Of a stretch of 49,103 nt of DNA, positions 33,566 to 43,390 are shown piece by piece. This stretch comes from Gnetum montanum (lineage: Eukaryota; Streptophyta; Gnetopsida; Gnetales; Gnetaceae). The notes beneath the pieces were generated by a model, which saw only the letters and a program-made list of their open reading frames with translations, did not search any database and was not told the origin of the DNA. The stretch's first letter is position 1; each line of letters opens with the position of its first letter. The stretch spans positions 238,902 through 288,004 of the forward strand of contig MNCI01033485.1 of assembly GCA_015680685.1 (NCBI GenBank), given 5' to 3'. Position numbers and translations under genes: made by a program.

Positions 33566-35180
33566 CTCATTTCTTACCAAAAGAGATCATTAACAACATT
33601 TCTAGTTCCAATCTATCATTATAAGTACTTGAGATCTCTAAGGTAAGTACTTATTAACTCATATTTGCAATAAGAACCTTAGGTACTTAAAATGATACAT
33701 TCTCAACATATAAAATGTCAGACATGAATCATTAATCCTTAACATAGCGCTCAAAAGTAAGTTAATATAACATATAAAGTTCAAGAGCTTTCACCAATAA
33801 AGACCATCTTTAGGTAAAGATTCTAAAGTTTGATAAATAAATTTCTTCTTTTACTTTCAAAACTTTACCAAATCAATATGCTCTTCCTTGATTTTTTTTT
33901 ATATAGGTGCTAGAGATTGGAAGCTTGCAATTATGATATCGTATCTTTGGTAGAATTACTCAAGACTCCCCCTACATTGATGCTCCCCCTACATATATGA
34001 CTCATCTTTTGAAAAATTTATTATAGTTTATCCATTGGAATCTATACTAGATGTCTTGAAGAAATAGTAGACATCTCGAATGTAGCTGAGATGTCTAATT
34101 GTTAAAGTAGACATCTATCCTACCAGGGCCAAAAATAAAGATGCTCATTTTAAGATTTGGAACCTCCAGAGACTTCCAAAAAAGTTCCAATAGCCCTTGG
34201 AACCTCCTAGACTCATCAAAATAAGTCTAAAACACCTCCAAACATGGCAACAATACCTTGAATTCATCATCAACAAATCAACACAAGAAAACACACGTAA
34301 ACATCACACAAACATTGAGAATTACACAAGGGTTGTGTGATGTTTCCATAAATCTTGTGTCATATCAAGATTAAGTTCGGAGACTTTTGAAAGAAAGATA
34401 GAAAATAATTCATATGCTCAAGGAATTCCTTTTGAAATGTTGCTTTTCTCATAAGATACATGAATTCCATTAAAGGTACCAATTCAAATGCTTCAGTTAC
34501 CGTATATTAAAAAATATTTTTAAAAACAATTTCACTTTATGATTTCATAGGAAAGCAACAATGCCATATCATAGCTTAATTAAGAGTATCAAACACAAGA
34601 AATATCTATTTAAACAACAATGAATGTTCAACAAAAGGCTTTTGGCCCATGAATAATAGTCAATGAGTTTAAACCACTTGAAACCAAAACATTCTAGTTA
34701 AGAATCCAAAGCATGATTTATCAATAAAAACTTTAAAAGTAGTACAAACAAGCTGTCATAGAATATTCTAGTTTAACAATCTACAAGATTAAGTGGAAAT
34801 TTATTTGGATTTTCAAAGATTTCCAATAGATTTCATTCAACCATAAAATAAACTAATCTAGTCTAATCTTATCAAGTCAAGGAATAATGATTATAATTAT
34901 ACTTACTATTACTTACCTTGCTTGCTAATACAAATGAAGATGTTTAATGACATTGGAATTGAAGTTGTTCTTTCGAAGTTCCTCCTTTTATAAAAATTTC
35001 ATTTATTTCTAATGTCTTGCTCTGTTTCACAAAATTGTTGAGAGTTCTTTCACTTCTTTTCATTTGATTCTCCACATCTTTTTATTGTCTTTACCCTTTT
35101 GATTTGTCCTCCATTCCTTTTTCCTCTAAGATATCCTTTCTAGGTACATTACATTTGAGTAATGTCTTATGATACAACCA
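32850..35180 (-). other. E4 noncoding interior
   Basis: About 2.3 kb between the gag remnant and the PPT, without copia integrase, RT or RNase H motifs in any frame I could follow. It has a (TA)n run and a second small GATGTCT/AGACATCT cluster at 34050-34125. Confidence 0.6.
33531..33561. repeat. (TA)n microsatellite
   Basis: An uninterrupted TA dinucleotide run of about 31 bp inside E4. Confidence 0.95.
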
Positions 35181-36200
35181 AGTGTTAATTACAATCCCAT
35201 TGCTCATGCTCAAATCTATTACAATAATAAAATCTAACCTTACTATTGTGGTTAATGTGATCAAACCTTGGAGCTGCTCTTGGCTAGAATGTAGTACCTA
35301 ATGACACAATCTTTTGAGAAGCCTTTTGTTGGGATGAAGTTGTGTAGATGCCTCTTCTTGTGAATAGCATCCTAGCCCACATTTATCATGTGGACATCTT
35401 CCTTTTCCTAGAATAATGTGGAGGGATTCTTTTCCTTTGACAAGTCTTTCATTCACCAGTTTGGTATTTGCAAGTTCTTTTTCCATCTGCTTACAAGACA
35501 AGGTTATTTTTCTACTCTCAGGCCTTAGGTCCAAATTTTCTTGTAATAGGTCTAAATATTTTTTATTAAGTAGAGAAAAATATTTATCATTTTCTTTGAC
35601 AGCCCTTTTTAGCTTTATACAATGATTTTGGAAGGACAACACTTCATTACACAAATGAGCATACCTTTCCTCATCAATTTCACTTACTTGGTCATCATCT
35701 TCGATTGTGTAGTTATCATCATCCACGAGAGTTGTGTAGATGAGATGTGAGTCCTTTGTAGTATTATCTACCTCTTCCTCACTTTGTTCTCCATCATCCT
35801 AGCTAGTGTAGATATTTTTGCCTTCTTATCTTCTTAAGTTATTTCCTCTTTGTCATCCCAACTTGTATAGATGTTACTTCTTCTTCTATATTTACCATAC
35901 TCTTTCCCTTGTATCCTATAAACATTGGGGGTACTTGAAGGTCATATGGTCTCTTCTACCACATATCCAGAATTCCATAGAAATGGTATCAAAATTTAAA
36001 AGGTTAGATTTCTTACCTTTGCTGCATAAAATGTTGTCGATGAGTTGACTGCATTCATCTAAGATGAATACCAAAACTATGAACCTTATGTACTTACGAT
36101 TTTTTTCGCATTCAAGTCTTCTAGCATGGAATAATGACCCCATTGAACATTGATGACTTGTTGTATGATCCTCCTTCCATTGTTCACTCTTGAGTTATTA
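35180..36200 (-). pseudogene. E4 copia gag with coiled coil and CCHC knuckle
   Basis: Minus strand. The start region near 36170-36080 (MEGGSYNKSSMFNGVIIPC) corresponds to the FxGxNYxxWKxxM opening of copia gags. The main open stretch 35726-35298 is acidic, then coiled coil (LNKKYLDLLQENLDLRPESR), then LVKGKESLHIILGKGRCPHD and KCGLGC. This matches the LxKGKxxLxxLLGxQRxxxDKxGLG signature of SIRE/Maximus-type copia gags. A decayed knuckle YYCNRFEHEQWDC lies near 35255-35215, with the first Cys replaced by Tyr. Frameshifts separate the parts. Confidence 0.8.
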
Positions 36201-36217
36201 CGCTCAAAATTAGGAGT

Positions 36218-36236
36218 ACTGTGCTTTGATACTACT
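36218..36236 (-). other. E4 primer-binding site (tRNA-Met type)
   Basis: The minus strand after the 5' LTR reads AGTAGTATCAAAGCACAGT, a decayed form of the copia TGGTATCAGAGC PBS. Confidence 0.7.
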
Positions 36237-37342
36237 TATGGATCGAGAACTTAGAAAAAGGGGGGGAGGGGGGGGGGAAGGAGTTAAATAAGTTCCCCAA
36301 TTAAAATTAAACATAAAATTTACGTTGTTCCCCAACTTGGGTAGTCCACACTCAAAGGGTAGATTCCTTGCATACCTTTGAACTTTGTTTCTTTCAAAAT
36401 ATGGTTTAGAGGGCACCACAACCTTTACAAGTTTGAGCTCTACTATAGAGAGTTTTGTTAGTGGAAAATATCTTAACCCCACAAGGTTCTAACAAGCTCA
36501 AAATGTGGTTTCAAGGATTCCAAAGTTTTTACAAAATTAAGCTCCACTCCAAGGTTTTTTGATGCTACAAAATCACTCAACCTCGCAAGGTCCCAACAAG
36601 CTTAATATGGATGTATTCTTGCAAGAGGCACATCAACCCCACAGGGCAATAAGGAAAAGAGAAAGACACAACTAAAGAATGTAACTAAATTTACAAGTCC
36701 TAGCACCTTGAAGCTTAATATGGCATACAACCAAGAAAATTATATTGCAATGAAGAACAAGAATACAATAATATAGAATAGATAATGATTGATATTTTGT
36801 AAATAGTACTTGCACACTTTCCAAGAATTTGGTATCTTCTTATAGCCTCAAAGTTTCTGAAGACTCCTCAAAATTTATGAAATGACTACCAAATAGTTAG
36901 TGTAGACGTCTTCTTCAAAGTTGGAATGTCTACTTTAGATTTGCCTCAATTCAAGAGAGATGTCTTACTAGAAAATGGGACATCTTTTGTGGGATGTCTC
37001 TAGGGAGATGTCTACTCTAAGACAAAGACATCTACTATTTTTAGGAGATGTCTCCTAAACTTTTTGGCTCTATCTTCTAATGCTTTCTCTCATCAATTTT
37101 CCTTCTTGCTAGTCCTTGGAGCATCTTCATTTGATTTGTAGCCTTCATTTTCATCCATGATCATCCATGCTATCATCTTGCCCATGTAGTCTTCATTTTG
37201 ACATCTCATTGTAGATCTCATTTCCTTGAGTTCTTAGATCTCATTGTGGAGTTCTTGTTCATGTCCTACAAAAACATTATCCACCACAAACATTTTATTT
37301 TCTCCATTTTCCTTAAGGTTTTGACATAGTAAAAGGTTAACA
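36237..37342 (-). repeat. E4 5' LTR
   Basis: 1106 bp, same landmarks as the 3' LTR. TATA TATAAGAAG near 36836-36846 (minus), with the GATGTCT/GACATCT cluster upstream at 36901-37055. A poly-G run at 36259-36278 (GGGGGGGAGGGGGGGGGG) is expanded relative to the other LTR. Start TGTTAACC at 37342 (minus). Confidence 0.88.
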
Positions 37343-37710
37343 ACTAGCTTATCATATCATCACAAGGACAATTTGGTACAAACCCCTTTCTCAAAAAAAC
37401 AATAGTTTCTAATTCTTCACAAAATCGAACAATCATTATTGCTCCAACACAAATTGTAAAAGATGAACCTATCACTGTGGAGGGACAAAAAATTCCATGC
37501 ATTATTGATAATGATAAAGGATGTGGTTTTGGGCTAGAAGTTCAAAGTATCAACCTAATCTCTATACCAACATGCAACAAAATTGAGAAACAAGTGTGTA
37601 TGCAAAACCAAGTCTACACAATAGTTACTAAATCACAAGATATTCAGTGGCTTAAGAATGAGAATATAAAATCATTTAAAGATTCAAGAAACATCCAACC
37701 CACTTATTAG
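37343..37710 (+). pseudogene. E2 post-protease Cys domain
   Basis: The open stretch 37477-37710 includes GQKIPCIIDNDKGCG, IPTCNKIEKQVCMQNQVYTI and SQDIQWLKNENI. It aligns by eye with the tail after the protease in E1 (VPCITYND..LPCNLCAQEIQIQRCLYV) and E3 (VPCIAYSN..LPTCNQCAEITNIQRCLYV, then TQWL). The retropepsin core that should precede it is not present in E2. E2 therefore kept this tail but lost the enzyme. Confidence 0.6.
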
Positions 37711-40024
37711 TTCTAGTCTTAAGAAAATTAATCATATAGAGAACTTAGAAAAGGAAATCTTACACTCTAACTATACACCAAAAGAAGATGTTAAACAAAT
37801 AGACCTAAGAACTAAATAAAAAATCAAAAAAGAAACATATATGGACTCTTTAACAACAAAACATCTTCTAGTCTAGTTGAATATATATGTCCAAATGATG
37901 GAAACCTTATTATCATCAACATTGAGAGTGGTAATAAGTGAAAACTTATATCACTGAAAAACTTATGGTGTATAACCAAAGGAATGTGAGGTCCATTTTT
38001 TGAATGCCCACCCATGAGGATAGTCTTGGGAAAGATGCTCCATCTTAAATCAAGAACTAATAAGTACATTTTCACTTTTACTTATAATTTTAGTATTTCT
38101 TCAAAAGTTTCTCATTCTTAAATATGTTTTTCATTTCTTGGTATTTTCCTTTTTTTTTCTTTCTAATTTTCACTTTTCTTAAGTCATTTTCTTTATGTTG
38201 TATGTATGTTTACTATGTTTTTTAGTAATAATATTGCTAGTCATGATGTAGAAGTTAATTCCATGTGTTGGGCCTTTATCCTATGCTATTGAGATGATTT
38301 GGTAAATAATTATGTAAAGTAGTGAGACCATATCATCCATCCCCCCAATTTTATAAATAAGAAATCTTTATAATAAAAGTAATATGCTTCTTCTTACATG
38401 AAACTAAAATTAACTAATGATCATTGTACCTTAAAGAAATGGACAAAGAGCAAGTGGGAATCAAAAAGGATGTGACCTCAAGGGAATTTGTCAAGTTCTC
38501 TTCTTCTTCTTGAAACATATTACTCCTCATGGAACATATCATCACTCCTACTATCAACCATAAAGGAAGTATGTCCTTGTAAGGTGTGGTTCCAAAAAAA
38601 AGAGAGAGATAAGAGAAATAAAAAAATAAAACAAAACATAATAATAGAAATTCAAAGTACATCTTTGAGAAGATATCTTGGGATACAAGCACTAGTTATG
38701 GGGCTAGAAAGACATGTCACCCACACTTGAAGGCATTCCTGTAACTAAGACCCAAATTTCTTCCTTAATAATCTATAAACCTACTTTTTTCTTCTTTTTT
38801 TTTTCTTTTTTGGAGCATTTCTCATTCTCTATGATTATTGTGAAATCAATATGGTAGGCGGGAAGGGGCACATCAATGTAAGGCTAATGTTAATGGTATG
38901 GACTTCATTTGAAACTTGGATAGATAGGTATAATGGTCATCTTAAATCACAACTAACATAAGAATCTATTAAGAACATGATAAGGTATCTCACATCCCAA
39001 TCTCTGCAATCTCTTCTCATCCCATTATTTACCTCACTATCACATGCAATTATATACCTAATGGTTGTATATATTATAGTGTAGGGTCCCAACAAAGGCA
39101 TAATCTACACTTAATTTCTAAGTGCCCATGAACATCTATAGAAGTGGTTATGCGAGGTTATTATGGTAGGAGCCTACTTTGGGGAGGATCCACTTGCATA
39201 CTTTTGTAATCATGGCTTTCAAACAACATCACATCCTTAAAGACATCATTAGCAACTTCTCTAAATTAATGCATGATTTCAAGACTACTTATCATCAATT
39301 TTGATCAATTTCAATACTTTTATGTACTTTTATATTGAACTGTCTTCCAAATTCACTATATCTTGATCATCATGTGCACTAAACCTTTGGTTTTCATGGT
39401 TGAAAACTTATGAGCTTTTAGAGTTGTGCTCATTTTTCATGGGGGTCAAGCATGTGATTTTTGAACTTTTTCCAACACCCCATTTTCAAAAATTATAGTA
39501 ACTAATAGTAAAATAATGAAAATAACTTAAACAACAAAATCATTTTAGTTACCTCATAGCCACGAGAATATTATTTTGTAATTAGCTTAAGCCTAAATGC
39601 TAATTTTTTTTGAATTTTGAGCTAACTAAGAATCTAGGAAGTGTTAATCATTAAGGGAAAAAATTACCAAAATTGACATTGATTCTTTGGTAATTGTAGA
39701 TAATGTTGAAAGGAATACCTAAGGTTGAAGGTATTTTGCAAGGTAAGGAAAAGAGGCCAACATAATAAACAGGGTTGAAAAACAATTGCCAATAGCAATA
39801 TCATGAAGATTCATCATCAGCAATTTTTTTTAAGACTTCTACAATTTTGTAAACTTCAATGTCTATCTAGTCCTTTTTTCATGTTGTAATGAATCTACTT
39901 GAATAAAATTTTTGTAATTTGACACTCAAGTTTTGTAATGGTAGCTAATCTAGTCTTGGTCACCCCACAATTTTTGTAATGAAACTTCATCCATTTATAT
40001 ATAACTTGAGGACAATTTTTTAGT
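37711..40024 (+). other. E2 long 3' noncoding region
   Basis: About 2.3 kb without a supportable gene. It corresponds to the E1 3' region: pyrimidine-rich block (38100-38220), GGATGTGACCTCAAGGGAA (38467), AAGGTGTGGTTCC (38580), purine run (38598-38640), CTTGGGATACAAGCACTAG (38676), GCCTACTTTGGGGAGGATC (39171) and TTCATGGGGGTCA (39436). The last 500 bp differ from E1. Confidence 0.7.
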
Positions 40025-40038
40025 CAATTGTGAGGGTA
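40025..40038 (+). other. E2 polypurine tract (weak)
   Basis: CAATTGTGAGGGTA directly precedes the 3' LTR start at 40039. Confidence 0.5.
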
Positions 40039-41060
40039 TGATGAAACTTGATATGTTAGGTAGCTAAGTCAAGGAAATATGATGAAGCATCATTTTGTCA
40101 AGTGTATTAGTTGGCTAAGATATTGTAGATGCTATATCACAAATGCTACATCATAGCTACTATGTCACATCCCCATCGATGAGTCTTCGTTGGCTACTAC
40201 ATTGCATCTACTATATCATAGATGCTATATTGCATCTACTACAAAGCTACATCAATGTAACCAAATAAACTAACATATCCCTATCGACGTAGTATCTATA
40301 TTTGCCTATAAATATGTGAGCACCTATCATATATTTGATATCATTTGGTCAATAGTGTAGCCAACCTCTAATAGTTTTATTTCATAATCTTAGTGAAAAG
40401 TTAGTGAGTTCTCATAACATGGATTTGAGTGAGTTGTATAGCATCTTATTCAAGTAGCATTGTACTTGGATGCATTCCATGAATAGAAATAAGATTGAGA
40501 TTAATTCATATTTATTGCAGCACTTTGACTTAGAATATATTTACTTTCAATGTAATTTACTTTCTATGTACATAGTTAATATTTACAATTTCATGCATGT
40601 TAATCTATTAGCAAAATGAGTGTGACTAGTTTCAAGTGTAAATACATATTCTCTTGATAACCCCAGTAGTGTTATTTCTTGGTTTACCTAGTAGCATAAC
40701 ACTTAGTAATCCCAACAATGGATACGTGAGTTTAGAATGTGTACGACAAGCTTGAAATAGATACTGATCACCCCTAGGATAGTTTTAGATTTAATTTTAT
40801 TATTAACTATATTAAATAATTAATTTCTATGTTATTATTCATCTAGTTTAAGGTCCCAAAAACATCAATAATCATATGCCTTACTTTAGAGTAAGCCATA
40901 CATGATAAAGCTACTAGTAGTCCAACTGAGAAGATAGTGACCTACAATCAATGATTAGCAATCTAGATACCATGCTAGTTCATCCATGGAATTTTATTGA
41001 ATTGCATGTGATCACTTGTGATTTGTATGGTTCAACATAGGATACACCTACTGCTCATCA
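40039..41060 (+). repeat. E2 3' LTR
   Basis: 1022 bp. TGATGAAAC start. AGATGCTATATTGCATCT (one mismatch from palindrome) at 40220-40237. TATA TATAAATATG at 40307-40316. CTTGRTAA/CTTGGTTTACC modules at 40651-40715. End CATCA at 41060, followed by ACTAT. Confidence 0.88.
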
Positions 41061-41344
41061 ACTATGTTTACACCCTTTGATACCATATATCTAATGAAAA
41101 CTAATGAGGTTAAAATTAAGTTCATATAAAAATTATCACTTACTTGAATGATGTGGTCATCATGAAAAGTGAGGATCCATTCTCAAGCTTCTTTAATTTG
41201 AATGAAGGCTTTATCTCTAACTCTTATGCTCATAAAGTCACCTTTCTTTTCTTGACAAACTTGAAGAAACCAAATGTCATGTGGTTGGAGCAATCACTAT
41301 TATGGATCTAGATGGATGATGGGAGATCCTTGCTATATATGAAG
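41061..41344 (-). pseudogene. E5 copia protease piece on the far side of E2
   Basis: The minus strand contains NSDCSNHMTFGFFKFVKKRK near 41310-41250, matching the DSGCSNHMTG active-site region of copia proteases. It continues with LENGSSLFM toward 41061. It carries the right-hand TSD of E2, so it is the same copia copy as 18890-21566. It ends abruptly near 41344, where viral sequence starts. The copia gag and 5' LTR are missing. Confidence 0.7.
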
Positions 41345-41712
41345 GTTGAATAGATTTCTCCTCCTTTATTAACTTGACAATGAGATCTTCTAGAAGACTT
41401 CAAGCTTGCACACTAGGGGAACAATACATGTCTTCTCTGGAGATGATTCAAATCTTTGAAACACATGAAGATTATTTTATTAATTTTTCTTGGTTTTATG
41501 AAAGTTCTAATATAGGTTCTAAAATCTTTCAAAAGATTGTTACTTCAGCCCAAGGTGCTAGACCCTTCATATCTCATAAAACTCATCTAGAACTTTTTAC
41601 CCTCCAATGACCTAATGATAATGCCTTTCTACTATGGCCATATTACCAACCTAGTTCCTACCATTTCTATTCCATTGACCTAAATCATTGGGGTTCTAGC
41701 AATGGTATATTC
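41345..41712 (+). repeat. EVE2 inverted repeat, left arm (post-RNase H domain, plus strand)
   Basis: Reads IDF..INLTMRSSRRLQACT, MSSLEMIQIFETHEDYFINF and ARPFISHKTHLELFTLQ on the plus strand. The reverse complement of 43020-43390 has the same sequence with substitutions, continuing through the ATTCCATTGACCTAA..GGGGTTCTA block. Beyond 41712 the similarity stops. Confidence 0.85.
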
Positions 41713-41828
41713 ATACAATTGCCATGTTCAAATTGTGTGGATGGATCAATGATATATTCATACAATTGCTCAAATAAATTGTAATGCTTAATAAAATTTT
41801 CTTGTTGAGAATGTTTTGTCTTTTTGGG

Positions 41829-41867
41829 GCATTGTCATGCAAAGTGATTTCCTTGACAAATAAAACA
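41829..41867 (-). pseudogene. EVE2 coat-protein zinc knuckle
   Basis: The minus strand codes KGQIKCFICQGNHFA, a stop, then QCPKK: a CX2CX3HX4C knuckle preceded by a Lys/Arg-rich stretch. The canonical viral form has CX2CX4HX4C, so one residue is missing. An in-frame TGA lies between His and the last Cys. Confidence 0.65.
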
Positions 41868-41986
41868 CTTAATTTGTCCTTTTGGAAGCTTAGTCTTCTT
41901 TTGCTTAAACATACCTCTAAATGTCTTATGAGGTTGTAGGTGAGAAGGATGTTTAGACCATGTTGGCTGTTTTGGTTTCCAATGTT

Positions 41987-42660
41987 TCATTCTTGGCTTA
42001 GGATAGTAGGTGGATTTCTCTTATTGTTGCTAATGATTCTCAGGGTAGATTTTCTAGTAGAATGTCGTACCCATTTGCTAATGATCTTTTTCATTACAAC
42101 ATGTGCTTTTATATCTTGGCATAATTCTCTATTTACCTCTTCTATTAATGACCTAATGTAATTGAAACTCATATCATCTAATGTTTGGTTTTTATACTTA
42201 ATTTCCTATTGGTATTTTTCAACAAATGGTTGAGGCATTGCTCCTAGAAGATATTCCTTTGTAGTCCTATTGTGGATTAACTTTCCACGATAATACCAAT
42301 CTTCCATCTGGTCTAAGAAACTTTGGACATCTTGAATCCTATGTAGTTTAGCAACAAAATATTGCTCTCTATAGTCAATAACATAATTATCCTTATTACC
42401 TAAAATTTCTTTAGTTATGGCATTGATAAATAAAATAGATGGTCCACCTAGAATCTTCCTTTTCATATCAGCATCTATTTGATTCCACCAATGCCTTACA
42501 GTACAGAGACCATTACAACCCCCTTTATTGTACATAGTGGATACACCATGATGGTTACCTGAATATGGACTTGAATAAAGATCCACTATCAGATTTATCC
42601 TCAAAGCTCCAATACAAAGTAGGATTATGATAAAAACATATTATTTATTCATATCCACCA
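41987..42660 (-). pseudogene. EVE2 coat-protein domain
   Basis: The open stretch 42604-42206 contains TVRHWWNQIDADMKRKIL, then VIDYREQYFVAKLHRIQDV and LLGAMPQPFVEKYQ. The 42172-41987 stretch (SFNYIRSLIEEVNRELCQDI) follows after a frameshift. RHWW is the shared capsid signature with EVE1 (RHWWES). Upstream (42990-42660) a stop-rich reading includes DYLFYGSAEARG. The context toward the knuckle at 41829-41867 supports a coat-protein identity. Confidence 0.65.
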
Positions 42661-43019
42661 CTATTTTTAAACTACACAATTTTGTCATCCAAAGATTCTA
42701 GACTCTGGGTCGTAGATTGAAGTCCCCTTTCAAGGAAATAATGCTGGATGTCAATAGGGTTATTGGTGTAGATGTCCTGATAGAAGGCCTACTACCAAGA
42801 ATCTTTCCAGTCCATCCTTTTGTTGATACAAGATATGAGGTAATACTTAGGGGTAGTATGCATTCCTAGATAATGTCATCCTCTTGCTTCAGCACTTCCA
42901 TAGAAGAGATAATCTCCGTGATGTTCATTTCTTCATTAGTACAAATGATTAGGATAAAAACTAGGATAGTGAAGTGGAGTGTCCAAATTTAGACCACCAA
43001 GTCTAGAAAGCCTCATTTG

Positions 43020-43390
43020 GACCATTTCTAGAACCCCAAGGACTTAGGTCAATGGAATAGAAATGTTAGGGACTAGGTTGGTAATATGGCCATAGTAGAA
43101 AGGCATTATCATCAGGCCATTGGAGGGTAAATAGTTCCAAATGACTTTTAAGAAATATGAAGGTATAGCACCTTGGGTTGAAGTAATAATCTTTTGAAAG
43201 ATTTAAAAACCTATATTAGAACTTTCATAAACCAAGAAAAATTAATAAAACAATCTTCATGTGTTTTGAAGATTTGCATCATCTCCAGAGAAGACATGTA
43301 TTTTTCCCTTCGTGTACAAGCTAGAAGTCTTCTGGAAGATCTCATCATCCATATTTCATTTATTAATAACTCTATATATAAAAAATCAAC
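43020..43390 (-). repeat. EVE2 inverted repeat, right arm (native position after RNase H)
   Basis: Minus-strand copy: VDFLYIELLINEIWMMRSSR, YMSSLEMMQIFKTHEDCF and so on. It follows the RNase H end directly, so this arm is in its original orientation and the left arm is the inverted copy. Confidence 0.85.

Larger units (their letters stand above)
31766..37342 (-). mobile_element. E4: complete gag-only Ty1/Copia derivative inserted in E2
   Basis: Minus-strand element with LTRs 36237-37342 (5') and 31766-32830 (3'), starting TGTTRA and ending (minus) CCACA/CCATA. Flanks ACTAG (31761-31765) and ACTAG (37343-37347) form a perfect TSD. PBS and PPT are in the right places. The 3.4-kb interior contains a SIRE/Maximus-like copia gag, but no integrase, RT or RNase H that I can see. 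This is a non-autonomous element. Confidence 0.9.
21567..41060 (+). mobile_element. E2: Gypsy-type non-autonomous LTR element, split by E1 and E4
   Basis: LTRs 21567-22633 and 40039-41060 share starts (TRATGAAAC..ATATGTTAGGTAGCT) and ends (CTCATCA). The flanks are ACTAC (21562-21566) and ACTAT (41061-41065), a TSD with one mismatch. Copia E5 sequence lies on both sides. Subtracting E1 (6876 bp + 5 bp TSD) and E4 (5577 bp + 5 bp TSD) leaves about 7.03 kb. Only gag, a short post-protease domain and noncoding sequence remain. The protease core, RT, RNase H and integrase are absent. Its LTRs are visibly more diverged from each other than those of E1, which fits its being the older host of E1. Confidence 0.85.

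Noticed and set aside
38414-38730. Overlapping ORFs on both strands in the E2 3' region
   Set aside because: Low-complexity hydrophobic or Lys-rich translations of pyrimidine and purine runs, not conserved as protein in E1.
43020-43390. Idea that the EVE2 inverted arms are terminal repeats of a DNA transposon
   Set aside because: The arms encode the viral post-RNase H domain, one arm is in its native place after RNase H, and no TSD or transposase accompanies them.
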